Below are positions 23,001 to 34,877 of a stretch of 64,000 nt of DNA, in pieces. Position numbers and translations under genes: made by a program. Under the pieces are notes generated by a model that made no database searches, was not told the origin of the DNA, and saw nothing but the letters and a program-made list of their open reading frames with translations. The stretch comes from Rhodamnia argentea (taxonomy: Eukaryota; Streptophyta; Magnoliopsida; Myrtales; Myrtaceae), in NCBI RefSeq assembly GCF_020921035.1, contig NC_063158.1:2586001-2650000 (forward strand), written 5' to 3'. Position 1 is the stretch's first letter, and each line of letters opens with the position of its first letter.

Positions 23001-23108
23001 CTGCCCATCAAAAAAGAGCTCCACAAATGCATTGGACGAACCTTGCCCATCTTTTGGCAAAAGATTGTGAGCACCGACAACATCTACTCCTAGTTTGAGG
23101 TTGCCCAT
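20085..23108 (-). CDS. Multiple C2 domain and transmembrane region protein (MCTP), four C2 domains
   Basis: One coding exon of 1007 residues, from ATG at 23108 (MGNLKLGVDVVGAHNL) to the stop at 20085. The reading frame stays open upstream to 23153, but a gttttgcag acceptor at 23127 shows that this is a 5' UTR exon, and MCTP proteins of this class begin MxNLKLGV. Domains: C2A about 1-130 (PKDGQGSSNAFVELFFDGQK), a His/Gln/Pro linker, C2B about 280-400 (ARELPAMDVSGSLDPYVEV), C2C about 440-570 (AQDLVPTEKNRFPDVYVKV), C2D about 610-740 (GLHPMKTRDGRGTSDTYC), then the C-terminal PRT_C domain from about 850 with hydrophobic membrane segments, ending FFRRLPARTDSML. Plant MCTPs (FTIP1, QUIRKY and relatives) sit at ER-plasma membrane contacts, often in plasmodesmata, and affect cell-to-cell trafficking. 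The gene looks complete. Confidence 0.94.
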   Translation of the reverse strand: MGNLKLGVDVVGAHNLLPKDGQGSSNAFVELFFDGQKFRTTIKEKDLNPVWNESFYFNIADPSNLHYLTLDAYIYNTIKATNSRNFLGKVSLTGTSFVPYSDAVVLHYPLEKRGIFSRVRGELGLKVYITDNPNIKSSNPLLATDVPEVDPGANALNMVSNSHAEKGGVRHTFHHLPNTNHQQKQQVPEPEIPHREHVPQHDHGPKYGIDHMKAEPHPTKLVRMYSAASSQPVEYALKETSPFLGGGRVVAGRVIRGDKTASTYDLVEQMHFLYVRVVKARELPAMDVSGSLDPYVEVKVGNYKGITKHFEKKQNPEWNQVFAFSRERMQASVLDVVVKDKDLVKDDFVGIVRFDVNEVPLRVPPDSPLAPEWYRLENKKGEKIKGELMLAVWIGTQADEAFPDAWHSDAAMPVDATPMVSALIRSKVYHAPRLWYVRVNVVEAQDLVPTEKNRFPDVYVKVQIGNQIMKTKTVQARGFNSLWNEDLLFVAAEPFEDHLILSVEDRVAPGKDEILGRVIIPLGSVEKRADDRIIHSRWFNLEKPIAVDVDQIKKEKFSSKIHLRVCLDGGYHVLDESTHYSSDLRPTAKQLWKPSIGVLELGILNAVGLHPMKTRDGRGTSDTYCVAKYGHKWVRTRTIVDNLCPKYNEQYTWEVFDPATVLTIGVFDNSQLGEKGANGNKDLKIGKVRIRISTLETGRVYTHTYPLLVLHPTGVKKMGELHLAIRFSCTSLVNMLFTYSRPLLPKMHYVRPFNVMQLDMLRHQAVTIVAARLGRAEPPLRKEVVEYMSDVDSHLWSMRKSKANFFRLMSVFSGLFAVGKWFGDICMWRNPITTVLVHVLFAMLVCFPELILPTIFLYMFLIGVWNFRYRPRYPPHMNTKISQAEAVYPDELDEEFDTFPTTRSPDVIRMRYDRLRSVAGRIQTVVGDVATQGERFQALLSWRDPRATAIFVTFCLVAALVLYVIPFQVVAGLAGFYMMRHPRFRHRLPSAPLNFFRRLPARTDSML

Positions 23109-25330
23109 TATCGAGACAACGGCTGCCTGCAAAACAAAAAAAGTTTCAAGCAATCACCTTTTGGTTTAACAACAGCATACTTATGATAGAAGGACCAAAG
23201 GCATTCAACCTATACACTTTTAAAACGAAAGTATATAGAAACAGTGAGAAGAATAGATAAAACAGTGATCTTGGTTCTGAGTAATGCAAGTAGATAGAGG
23301 AAATCAAGTTGGACTTAACAGTGTTCGATTAAGAAAAAGTTTGAGATCAACAAGTGCTTTCAAAGAGACCAAAGAGATAATCCTAAGCAGAAACAAATGA
23401 ATCTGCAAATAAGCATTGAGCTGGAACCCAGCTTCCGCTATATGGTTGGTAAGCTAGGTTTTTTCATCTGTCCTAGTCTGGGGGCACTTAGGCAAGAACA
23501 ACCCTACAATGCGGTGAAGGCAAGAGACAGAGGGATGCCGGGCAGGGTAATGGCTGTCTCTTGACAAAGTCCATATTGATTTCAGCTAACTTTCAATAGT
23601 TTGCAAACTCAGTGAAGAATCAATACTCAAGAGAGTAATATTCTTCAGCATGTACATGATTAAGTAGCTACACGCGCAACTACTGAATAAGCTGTAACAA
23701 TCTGGATCTGGCAGGACACCAAGATCAGGCACGCTGAACAAATCAAAGCCTTCTGACTCTGAGAATCAGCTAGGAATCGGTGATTACTAAGATTCCGATC
23801 GAGTGTTACCTCTAAAGCTCAAGCCAAGCAGTGATAGAATCCAAGAAGTCTTTTCGTTGAAGAAGCGAGCTCTTGAATGGCAAAACACTAGTGCAACGCA
23901 ACCCACTCTAGCAGTAGCTCCAATCTCTGAAACCATGAAAGACAGAGAAACCCGAGATCAAATCTCAACTCAACAACACATCAATAACCTCGCCATATAT
24001 GCACAGAACATATAGCTCATCAACTTTCTTACTTTTTCCATGGACACCAATAAATAACTACTGACTGGCACTGCAATTTGAAGCATTGGACAGAGACAAA
24101 GGAGAAACTCTTAATAAAACAAGAGCAAGCATAACAACTAATTATAAAACAAGCTAGAAGTTAGGACCCTGCCTTCTCAAATCAGCAGAATCAAAGGCAG
24201 AATGATAACTAGCACCATGACAAAGCCCACAAGATCTCTTCTCTTTTGTCTTGTACTGCAAATTATACTGGTCATCGCGGAAATAAAGAGAGATTGTAAC
24301 TTGAAGTTATGGAAAAGTGAGCCAATTAGAATAATAAAGCAAGCAGATTCAACAGTTGGTTAGGTGCATGTGATGTCTCCCTCGTAAAATGATCAGGAGC
24401 CTTTAACAACGCCAAAAGAAAATGCTAAAATAATTGAAAAAAAAAAAATCGAATCGAGTGCATTACACGACGAGTTCAAAGATCCTGAAAGAGCGGTTAA
24501 GACACATGACTTAAGGCGACTAATGCAAGCATTATACTGGCAAATAGTCCACTTGGATCCGATAAAACATGCATCGAACTGCGCTATGGGAAAATGTCTG
24601 ACAGATTCACAGAAGGGGAAAGAACGGAGAAAGGAAACAACCCACGAAGCTTGGGATCGTCTCACGATCTCTTCCCAGACGACCCTTCGCAGAGACGAAG
24701 CATTCTCGACTTTCCCATCGCCGCTTGCGCCTCTGGTGCTCTCTTTTTTCTGGGAAAATGACCAGATGTTGTTTGGTGGGGGCAAGATTTGAAAGAGAAA
24801 AACGAAGGGTGTATACACCCACATAAATACGTTGAAACGCTTATTTGTCGTTTATTGCAGGGGAGAGAGAGAGAGAAAGGGTCAAAAGGCTGAAATGCAT
24901 TATCGTTAATGGAGCGCTCATAAAGAACTTTCGAAAGACTCGTGACTCACCAAAATGCAAACGCCATTGCCGAGATCTTTCCGAGTCAAATAGACCCTCA
25001 AACGTGAAAATCAAGAACACACACTCGGACAACAACGAAAGAAACCAAACTTTGAGCTGAACAAGCTGTGTCATGCGCACTCATTTTGGAGCTACTCTAA
25101 GAACAGGGCACTGAGGCGCGCATTGTCGACAGGGTGTTGAAGCAGTAGTAATGGAATACAGGAAGGAGAGGGCGACTATACCGTTCAGTTCATCAGCCAA
25201 AGATGGGAACTTCAGAAGCAGAGAAAGAGAGAACGAGAGGAGTTATGGGGGATGGGTACTTGGAACGAAGAAGAGAGATAAATTTACAGCAAGGCAGCCA
25301 TAACAATGATGGCATGGTCCCCCATAGGAG
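23109..25330. other. 5' leader intron(s) and promoter side of the MCTP gene
   Basis: A 3' splice acceptor at 23128-23130 (minus strand) implies at least one intron in the leader. The upstream exon is probably within about 23.8-25.3 kb, where the DNA is less AT-rich, but I could not place it. No other gene is seen. A gagagagagaga run lies at about 24866. Confidence 0.45.
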
Positions 25331-25348
25331 AGAGAGAGAGAGAGAGAG
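25328..25348. repeat. (GA)n microsatellite upstream of MCTP
   Basis: A perfect run of about ten GA units. GA/CT runs are frequent in plant 5' leaders and promoters, so on the minus strand this may mark the CT-rich leader of the MCTP transcript. Confidence 0.85.
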
Positions 25349-25349
25349 T

Positions 25350-26990
25350 CATTCAAGGTCGGTCCGAGACTGACTGGTCTGGTCTCCTCCACCAGTTTCT
25401 CCTGCTTCGCTTCACGAGGCGAGAAGTCTCAATGGGTTCGCCTGCGGTCTGCCTCACCCCATTACCCTGCACTTACACCCTTCTGTACTTAGGAATAATA
25501 GTAGTAGCAAAACCAATTTCAAAATTTTTATGAAAGATGATCTTGTTAACTAACCAGTGTAAAATTTTATCGAACATGCTCTACGATTTTTCAAGATACT
25601 GATTCCATGTAATTCAAGAAAAAATATGTATGAAAATCATAAAATTTTCCTATTTGATTGTTTAACAACTATTTACCGGGCATATTTTTAGCAAAATTCA
25701 TACAAAATTTTCTTTTATATATACATATATGTGCGTGCATTTTTCGAGGATGGATGTGACTTGTATGAAGGCCAACATTTGCACATATTTGGAAGGCTAA
25801 TGTGAATCTAGGTTATAAATAAGTTTTCTTTTTTACTGATTTTAAACTAGTTCAATAGTGAGGTTAGCTTCATGGGGTTGTTGGCATGGGTATGTGACAT
25901 AATAGCTGATTAATATGGCCACCTAATAACAATTAATTTTTTAGAAAAAATGGTTTGATTTTTTTTAAGGTAATTGATAAACGCCTCACGGTTGCAGTAC
26001 TATCAATTGCAACACCCTGGATATCAATTTCCAGAAACCGTCTCACCAGGGTTCTGCAAAATTGAAAAAAGGTCTCGTGGGCAACACTTACTTCATCCTT
26101 AGCAATTGTAATAATCGGATTCGTTAATATTCCCGAGCCTAAAGCGAGTTACAGACACTTTTTGATGAAAAGTATATCGTGCGGGAATATAGTAATAAAC
26201 AAAAAAGAATAAAGATGTTTGGCACTGGCTTAACAACTCTTTAACCCGCGAATGTACAAAGATACGATACATCGCGACGTGACCGAATGAACTATAGGGC
26301 ATGACTGCAACCAAACCAAAATGGGAATCCAGGCTACGAGACGAGCACGACGAACTCCATTTCACGGCTTGATTGAAACATCACACGCATTGAAAATTAC
26401 GCGAGACGACGCGAATGAGACTGCCCCGCACGAAACCTCCATCTTCTCTGCTGCCGAACTGGTGAACAGGAGTAAATGGTGGGTAGTAGATGAGGAATGA
26501 ATGCGACCATTATGGCAAGAGGCATCATGGGAGTCTGCGGCAGATTATGGAGCATGGATTGGACTAAGTAATTAATACGCGGTACGTACCGCACGTGGAT
26601 GGAGAGTTATTGCCCCTCGCCCCAGCCTGAAGAACGAGCAGAGAGGAAACGCAAAGGGCTTCTGAGTTCTGGCTATGCCCACCCGCCGGGTGGTTGGTCA
26701 ACTTGGTCTATCCAATGATCCAAGAGTTGAATTTTCAAGTTGAAGATCATAAGCTTGACTCCACCAATTTATCCTCCATCTCATGAAATCCCGTCTAATA
26801 TGCGTGTGAAGGGCGGGCTTGGACTTAGGTGTATCGCCAATTTTGGTCGTCTACTAGCCCCTAAGCTTGCTAGGAAAATTATCAAAAGAAATGCTAAACA
26901 TATCGTGTGGATGACAATTCAGCCATATATATTTCAAATTGGCTTATCAAAAGAAATCCTAAACATATCATGCGGACGTCAATTCATCCT
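25350..26990. other. Intergenic, no gene seen
   Basis: AT-rich DNA with short chance ORFs on both strands. At 26876-26970 the phrase 'aaaagaaatgctaaacatatcgtg' is followed about 65 bases later by 'aaaagaaatcctaaacatatcatg', a local direct repeat at the edge of the foldback element that follows. Confidence 0.35.
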
Positions 26991-27460
26991 TGTACTTTTC
27001 AATTTAGCCAATTTAGTCATAAACTTTTTGACGATTTACCGATGTAATTTTTTTTTTATCAATTTTGATTTGAAATCGCTGGCCGTCTTGCATGGTATGG
27101 CCGGCATTGACGTAAAATTTTTGCAATTTTTCTACTTTTTTATTTTTATTTTTTTTAATTCTTCATTGTGGCCGACGAGGAGGGTCGTGATGGTCGGGTG
27201 AGGACTATAACCCTCGCCTAGTGGCTAGTGACCCTCGCCGACCATAATGAAGATAAAAATAAATAAAATAATAAAAATCATGCATACAAATTTTAGAAAA
27301 TTGTTTAAAAATTTGTAAAAGTTGTTCAAATCAAGATCGATCATGTCACGTATGACAATCAGCATCCACATTAGAAACTTTCGATCGAAATTGATAAAAA
27401 AAAATTACATTGTTAAATAGTCAAAATGCTTAGGATTAGTTGACCAAATGTGAAGGTTTG
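26990..27460. mobile_element. Foldback (MULE-like) MITE with GC-rich core
   Basis: The same family as 3867-4454 and 48775-49545: left arm 'tttagtcataaactttttgacgatttaccgatgtaat', right arm 'tcgaaattgataaaa...attacattgttaaatagtc'. The GC-rich core at 27165-27245 contains gaggagggtcgtgatggtcg and accctcgccgacc in inverted orientation. The ends are degenerate. Confidence 0.6.
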
Positions 27461-27639
27461 GTTACTATCTCACCCGGCGCAAAGAAAAAGGTAGGTACCA
27501 AACCCGCTCAATCCATTTCTCTTATTTCGAAGGAAAGATAGGTTTATATCTTGTCATGGGGCCAATCTTTGCTTTTGATTCTTTGACTTGTGCCCTTTGA
27601 TGTATTGAGTCCTTGGATCTTTAGTTTGTGCAGGCAAGC

Positions 27640-28230
27640 CCTTTGGTTGCTTGGAAAATATTTTCCCTTTTTGGAAAAATCTCCTTCAAAAGTGAGAAAA
27701 ATATTTTCCTCTTTATAAGAGGAAAACATTTTCCTCATCTTTCCTTTCTCCACTATTTCACATTTTCTTTCTTTTTAATTATTTTTTTCATTTTTTATTT
27801 CAAAATTTAAAAAAAAAATCTAATAAAATTAGCTTTAACTTTTAATTAGTTTTGAATTAATTTCTTTAATTTTTTCATCTTCTTTTTTTTTCTTTATCAC
27901 CGGCCTCATTAAAGGTTGGCGAGCTCAAGCCGAGCCTCGCCGGATCCGCCAGGCGAGCCCGGAGAGCGAGGCTTAGCCTCGCTTGAGGCCGGTGACGCCG
28001 AGGCTCGCCTCGCCCGAGCTGACGATCGATTGACAAAGAAATTGAAGAAAAAAGAAGAAAAAACAATTAAAGGATGTAATTAAAAAATAAAATAATTAAA
28101 TTTTAAGTTTTTATTCGAAAGATAAAAAATAATTAAAAATTCATAATTTTTCTAGAAAAATCAATTCCTTGCCAAACGATGGAAATCGTTTTCCAATTCA
28201 TTATTAAGTCTTAGCTAAACACCAAAAAAT
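27640..28230. mobile_element. AT-rich foldback element with GC-rich palindromic core
   Basis: Outer arms: 'ggaaaatattttccc' and 'tgagaaaaatattttcc' on the left, and 'gatggaaatcgttttcc' with 'ccttgccaaac' on the right. The core at 27898-28032 is strongly GC-rich (caccggcctc...gaggccggtg), with gagcctcgcc/ggcgagccc repeats in both orientations, so it can fold on itself. No transposase. Confidence 0.55.
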
Positions 28231-28502
28231 ATGATCATTTTATAAAATTATTATATTTTTTTGCAAAACATATGAAGTTTTAGTGATTAATAGACTTTAT
28301 TTATCTGGGCGTGGCTGCTAATATGGTGTTTGTAATTCTAAAGTTAGTCTGCCTATCCACCTTTTAAGAGAGGTCCTCAGGAATCGCCTTAAATGATGAT
28401 ACGAGAAACCTCACAAAAATTAAGGGGGAAGAACTATTACACAAGTTTTTTTTTTCTTTTGGGTCGAATATTACACTAGTTAAAATCATCAAAATGAAAT
28501 TT

Positions 28503-29083
28503 AGGATGCGTTTGTTTCAATAGAAGTGTTTTTTGAGAATTGATTTTCTAGATTTTCACACGTGTGCTTTTTTGAAAATGACATAATTAACGGAAAACAC
28601 TTTTCGGTCAATAAAAAATTCATGCATAAAGTTAATAAAGTGAATTCCTAAATCTAATTTGATGAAAACATTTTTTGAAATTACTCATATCAAATTTTTA
28701 AATATTTTATTTTATTTATATATTTATTTTTTTGTTAATTTTTGAAGTGTTTTTCTTTTTTTCTTCCTCCACCAGCTGCCGAGCCTTGGCGACCGTCTAC
28801 AAACGTGGGTTCGTGAGCTCGAGCTCAGGCGTGGCCGCGCCGGCTGGTCGCGATGAAGGGAGAAAGAAAAAGAAAGGAAATATAATAAAAAGAAACAAAA
28901 TACTAAAATATATATAAATTAAAATTATTTTTTTTTAGCATGAGATAACGTTATGATATTGAAATCATTTTCCAAATGAGATCTAAATACCATACATAGG
29001 AAAACTAACATTTCTTGAAGAATAATTTCCCGAAAAGCATTTTCCTTTTTATGGAGTTTTTCCCTGATTAAACGCACCCTTCC
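28503..29083. mobile_element. AT-rich MITE with ggatgcgtttg ends and GC-rich core
   Basis: The left end ggatgcgtttgtttcaat and the right end (complement) gggtgcgtttaatcagg form short inverted repeats. Inner arms with 'gaaaacacttttcgg' and 'cgaaaagcattttcc' pair too. The GC-rich core is at about 28775-28860 (ccaccagctgccgagccttggcg...). No ORF of known family. Confidence 0.6.
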
Positions 29084-29453
29084 ACTTTACTTGATGAAAT
29101 ATCTTAGTAAGATGAAGATTAATTTCAAAATGCAGTCTGACGTGGACATCGAATTCCAAAGTGCCGCATGCTAAATATGTGCAGACTAATCCCAAACTAG
29201 TTTGACATAAGTTAATTTAAAATGTGATTAGTTTATAAAAACTAATGAATGAAAAATATTTATATTGCCACGAAAAGTTTTAGACCTAAATTATTATCGA
29301 TAATAATAATATTGTTCATTGATTAATTATTTTAAGCAATATAAGTGTTTGAATTTAAGAGAATATATTTTAAATAATTTTAATTTTTTCGAAATAAACA
29401 AAGCCTTAGTAATTACATTCATTCCATCCATGAATTTTCTCATTGTTATTATT

Positions 29454-30166
29454 ACGGGTGAGCATGGGCCGGGTGGATAGGATCCAGACTAGATCTTGAA
29501 ACCGACCATGTTATAACAAGTTTCCAATTTTTGGAACCAAGAACCGACCACGTTTATTCCAAAACCTATTTTGGAACCGACCCTATTTTTTTATCCGGTT
29601 CTAAGGTCTACCCGAGAACCTGTTTTTCTTTTATTTCTTTTTCTGATTTCATTTTTTCTATCAAAATAATGTGAGTATCGATGAAATAATCTAAAGTAAA
29701 ATGTGAATAATAAAACTCATTAGCCACTAAAAGCAACAATCCCTAATATGAGCAATAAAAATGACAATCCATCAAAAGCAACAATTCAAAATATAATAAT
29801 AGAAGTTACAATCCACCAAATACAATAATGATCCTACAAAACGCTGATTTAACAAATGCAATTCTTCCTATCGCACTACACCAAAATCCGCTAATAATTT
29901 CTCATTTATGTCTTGCATGTCAAAAGACTTGAAGCCCACTTTGAAACTTGCAAGGTTGGCAAAAGAAGCGATATATATTTAAACAGTAGCCAAAACCGAT
30001 CCGGGTGGGTCTTCACCTAAAATCGGGAATATGATCGGTTTCAACCGGTTCCCAAAAATTGGAATCGGTTCCCAAACTAGTTAGAGTAGGAACCGATTCT
30101 CGATCCTGTTTTTTAGGTGGTCCGATCCGGGTTTCGGGTAAACCCGATCCGATTGCACACCCCTAA
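29454..30166. mobile_element. hAT-like non-autonomous element
   Basis: The termini read acgggtgagcatgggccggg and, on the complement of the right end, ttaggggtgtgcaatcgg. The internal body carries repeated ggttcc/ggaacc phrases in both orientations. An eight-base direct flank ttattatt occurs at 29446-29453 and 30167-30174, the size made by hAT transposases. No transposase is coded. The ttattatt flank is low complexity, which lowers its weight. Confidence 0.7.
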
Positions 30167-30174
30167 TTATTATT

Positions 30175-30847
30175 CGAGAAACACTGGTGCTCTGGCCTTT
30201 TAATAGTCCCTTGAGAGATCAATATCTCGCTGTAGTTTCTTTACCAATATATATACAAGTTAATAAAGAACAGAGCTTACATTATCATGGCAACTATATT
30301 TAAAAACTTAAGACGTTACATAAAGACGTGATTTAATACACAAATACTTAGATGAGGCAAATGGGCCCGAAAAGATTTGAACCCACCTCTTGCTTTGACA
30401 TTATGTTAAATTTCACGAGATCACTGTCACTTGTTAAAAAAGCTTAAACTGTTAGATGAATGCATAATTAATGTTTGATTTGTTTGGTCAAAAATAAATG
30501 ATTTGGAAAATATTTTTCAAACTAAGATCGTGTATAAAAGTAAATGACTGACAAATATTGTCCTCATTTACATAAATATTTAGACATAACTTATTTTCGA
30601 TAATGTAAATATTAATTATTAATTAATTATTTAAAATGATATATAATCAATTTATTTATTTATTTATTTTCGAAACAAACGAAATTTATTTAAATATTCT
30701 ATTACAGCAGAGATGGGCAAACCCCACTTAGCAAAAGACAAACAGTTCCTGTCAAATCCACAAAATCCTATTTTGCCTCTCTCTCCCCCTCGCTCTGGCA
30801 TACTAGCACAAGCAGATTAGCAGACGGTTGAGGAAAGAGCAGCGAAA
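30175..30847. other. Promoter side of the theta GST gene
   Basis: AT-rich DNA; a (TTTA)n run at about 30651-30670 and a CT-rich stretch (ctctctccccctcgctctgg) at 30778-30797, about 50 bases before the ATG, as often seen in plant leaders. No other gene is seen. Confidence 0.4.
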
Positions 30848-33800
30848 ATGAAGCTCAAAGTCTACGTAGATCGCATGTCGCAGCCGTCTCGTGCTATCAT
30901 CATCTTCTGCAAGTACGATTTTCCCGATTTCTTTCTTCAGTTCCGTCTTGTGCTCGCCATTATTCGATACTCTGCTTCTTCTACTTCTTCTTCTTCTTCT
31001 TCTTTTACCGAATTTTGAATTGGGTCTTGCACTCACGTGATTCAGGGTCAATGGGATCGACTTCGAGGAGGTGAGGATAGACCTCTCTAAGCGCCAGCAT
31101 CGGTCCCCCGAATTCAGAGGTGCACTCATAGTACCATGATTGGGTAGTCTTGTCGCGTTTGAGCGCGTTTTGTAGATTCCCATGAAATTGACAATTCAAA
31201 GATGCAATCTTTTGATAATCATTGGATGTCGATCAGACGCGACGGTATGTCCGTTCATGTTTTGACATGTGGAAAGCTTAGTGGCATCTAATGTCTCTAC
31301 TTGCGCTTCTGATTGGGGTAGGTGGAAGAAGATCTTTGATTGTTATCTTAAAGTGGAAATGAAGCTGGGAAATTCATTGAATTCTCAATAAATTTCTATT
31401 GGGAAAAGTTCTCGCTTTCATTATTTTTTGTTAAGGAAAGTGCAAATTTTGTTCGACGCCCACTGTCGGTTGGAGAGCCTCCACGCCTTCTAAAGAAGAT
31501 GATAAACACCTTTCTCAGTTTTGTGTTGTACCCGTCTGCTGATTGAGCAGATATACACAATGAAGGAAGAAATCTAGGGCGCAAGGAAAAATGAGATGTT
31601 TTTGTTGAATAGCTGGGAGAATATGACTGATAAGTGATAATCAAATAAGATGCTTAACGGCTAAAACCTTTTTCCCTCGATCGAAATCGTTCAGATGTTG
31701 AAACGAGTCATAGATGCGAAGGAAAGGTGCTTTGGAACCATTGAAGTCAAGGTTGTGCTCCATACTTCCTAATGGATCTGCAAGCTGTTTGTATTATACG
31801 TGAATAACCCATATGTTCTGCCTCAGGTCAGACGTTTGGCCTTGTACTTTCTGGTTGTCATGAGTTATTAGATGACACTCTACCTGGTTTTCATCTCATA
31901 TCTGTTTAAGGGTAGATCGCTTTTCTGTACATCATTTTTATTTCGTGGCTACAATTGGCATAGTTGTTACTGCTGAGGAAAGCTTGTGTGCTGAGTTCAT
32001 ACACTTATTTGTGGTTCAAATTTGCAGATGTAAACCCAATGGGACAAGTTCCAGCTATTGTTGATGGGAGACTTAAGCTTTTTGAAAGGTACTGGAGCTG
32101 TTTATCTTTCTGTTTGCTTTGTCAAGGTTGAAGTGCAAGAGTAGCAATATGCGAAGAAGACAAAGAACCTTTTTTCCAAAGTTTAAAAAAATTTCCTAAA
32201 ATGAAAAAGAAAATACAGTGTCTGAGTTACAGCATCTTAAGCAGTTCATTAGAAGATTAATACATCTCCTAAACAGCTTCCTGGAAAAGATGCGCTGGAG
32301 ACCCTGGATTCATCATAAGCTTTTCATTTTTTTTTTTTTTGGGTAAGGAAGTTTTTCATTTTTTTACTACTTCAGCATATCTTATTCTAACCCGAAATTA
32401 AGCAGCACTAGTTCCCTTTAAGACTTTAGTAGTCCATATTTATATTGGAGTGTAGGTGGCGTATATATGTGTGTTTCGCAATGATCACTAATTGCAGTCA
32501 AGTGTGCATCTTTATCTCTATTTCCTCCTGAAGTTTTCTTTGCTGTGAACTCCTCCACATCACTATTTGAGTATGATTATATGGCTTTGTGGGGAAGGTG
32601 CTATGTACTTCATGGTACATGCACACACATCTAGATTTTCCTGTAATCTTATCAATGCGTCAGAATATCTCGTATTGTGAATGGAAATGAAAGGTCATTC
32701 CTGATGCATTGGTGAAATTAGCAGCAGTGTTTTTAAGCCATTTTATACATTTGTGGGGAATGCTATTGAACAGATCCTTGGCCAGTTTTCATCTTCTTCA
32801 GCGTTAGAAAATGTTTTTATTTGCCATTATATTTCATCACAGATATTCCAGATTTACAATGTTTTCTTTCACTTTCATGTTTGCAGTCATGCTATTCTCA
32901 TCTATCTTAGCTGCGCATTTCCTGGGGTTGCAGATCATTGGTAAGCACAGTAATCCTTGTTAATCTACTCAAACCATTTTAAACTGTAGGAAATGCATGT
33001 TCGGAAGTGGATTCAAATTGATGTTCTACCACTAGGTTCCTGCAGAGCAATCTTAAGCAATTGAAGTTCCTTCTGTGCTATTATTCTGGTATTAATGATT
33101 ATAGTTTCACAGTGAAAATGTATAGCTTGGTTTTGATAGCTGGCAGTAGGCTGATGCATTCAGTTCAATATGGAGATTCAATTTGCATTTATATCACTTC
33201 CTTTGCCATAGGATCGTGTGTTCTTTCACTGTATGGATGATTATCATGTTCCAATACTTCTCGCATTTAATTTAATCTGTGCATTCTGTTGTTTGATAAT
33301 TTGTAATCTCTGACAGGTACCCTGCTGATCTTTCCCGGAGAGCTAAGATACACTCAGCATTGGATTGGCACCATTCCAATTTACGACGGGGAGCAGGTGA
33401 AAAATACTTCACATTTTTAGATAATGTAGCACCTGATTGGCCCTTTTAAACTTCAATCTGGATCATGCAGATTGATGCCTTCTAGGTCAGTTTTTCACTC
33501 TATTTGAATTGCAAGAAACGTACACATATTCATCAATTTAGTTCATCAAACAATCTTGACGGGGATGAGATTAATTTTTCAAAAGACAGGCAGTGTCCCT
33601 AGAATTTTGCCAGAACACAAAGGGTGGCGGAGTATTCACCTAAGAAATAACCTTTCCAGTGAAATAGGAGTTGAGCTAGTTTTAGATTGCCCTGATTTAA
33701 AATGTGATGATGCCTTCAAATTTTGTGATCTTGCAGAGCCATCTGAACATAGAACATTTGACATATGATATTTCTAACTTTGTTTTGCCTGTGTTAAGGC

Positions 33801-34877
33801 TCTTTGCATATTGTGTAACCTTTGAGAAATTCCCTATAGTTTTCACATAATCTTGCTTCAGTCACCATAATTGAACATTACATGACTTGTCTTTGTTTCA
33901 GCTGCCTATGTGCTGAATACTACTCTGGCTCCTGCGCTTGGACTACCATTGAACCCAGTATCTGCTGCTGAGGGCGAGAAACTTCTGTCCTCATCTTTGT
34001 TGAAGATAGAGTCTATCTGGCTCAAAGGCAATGGTCCATTTCTGCTAGGTGGCTTTCAGCCATCCATCGCTGACCTCAGCTTAGTATGTGAAATTATGCA
34101 ATTAGAGGTATGTTCTGCCTCATATGTTATCAGTGACAAAATTCATCGCACTTTACTGAAAATTTTAAATTATTGACAAGAGGGCAGCTGTTTGCCTTCA
34201 ATGCATTTTATTCTATCTCCAAACTTATGTATTAGTTTGGTTTAGCCATATGACCGATGACATATGTCTTCCCAAGTGCACACATTGAATATGGAGATCC
34301 TTAATCTCTTTTTTAATATTCTGTTTTGGGGAAATATCCCATTTGATTGAGTAGGGATATTGTCACATTGTGAATCAAAGGAAACTGGGATGGGGCTAGG
34401 GCCCAACTTGTAAATCACCTTTCTTTTTGACATAGACATGTAATCACTTCATGTGGAACATGGATACACTTATATGTAAGTTAAGAAAGATTAAAGATAT
34501 CAATCAGAGCTTAGCAAAACTAGTTTTGTGCTATCCTTTCAAGAGAATATTTCCTTGAGAAAAAAAATTCAAGCAGGCATCATACTGGTTGCGTGAGGCT
34601 TTGGTAGGTGCAGTTGCCCAAAGGACACAAGTTTGATAAGGAAGCTGATAATGCTGTTTTTCTACTCCAGGTACTTGATGACAAGGACCGTAATCGCATT
34701 CTCGGTCCCTATGAGAAAGTTCAAAAGTGGGTGGAGAGCACAAGAAAAGCGACGCAACCACACTTTGACGAAGTACATCAAGTCCTATCGAAAGTAAAGA
34801 CAAGATTACAAATGCAGCGTTCAGCAGGAGCAAACACCGAGGCTGATTCGACAAGAAAATTGACTTCGAAGATGTGA
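30848..34877 (+). CDS. GSTT1: Glutathione S-transferase, theta class
   Basis: Seven exons: 30848-30912, 31046-31119, 32028-32088, 32887-32940, 33317-33396, 33902-34107 and 34671-34877, all with GT-AG borders, summing to 249 codons including the stop (248 residues, the usual length). The N-terminal thioredoxin-fold half has MKLKVYVDRMSQPSRA with the catalytic serine of theta enzymes, NPMGQVPAIVDG and the glutathione-binding ES-HAILIYL. The helical C-terminal half has DWHHSNLRRGA, GGFQPSIADLSLVCEIMQLE and DDKDRNRILGPYEKVQKW. The product conjugates glutathione to electrophiles and can reduce organic hydroperoxides. It ends TSKM: SKM is a variant of the peroxisomal targeting tripeptide (Arabidopsis GSTT1 ends SKI), so peroxisomal import is likely. 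No defect is seen. Introns of up to about 0.9 kb contain only chance ORFs. Confidence 0.95.
30974..31005. repeat. (TTC)n microsatellite in intron 1 of the theta GST gene
   Basis: Runs of ctt/ttc triplets ending ttcttcttcttcttctttt, within the first intron and upstream of its acceptor. It may serve as the pyrimidine-rich tract. Confidence 0.75.

Noticed and set aside
20151-23093. Plus-strand ORFs up to 176 residues
   Set aside because: Antisense shadows of the MCTP gene; no family resemblance.
24393-24824. 143-residue minus ORF upstream of MCTP
   Set aside because: It starts in or near the expected MCTP leader, has no recognisable domain, and is most likely 5' UTR or intron sequence.
30361-30430. 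Possible tRNA-like segment (agatttgaacccacctc)
   Set aside because: A ttgaaccc word occurs as in a T-arm, but no acceptor or anticodon stem can be folded around it.
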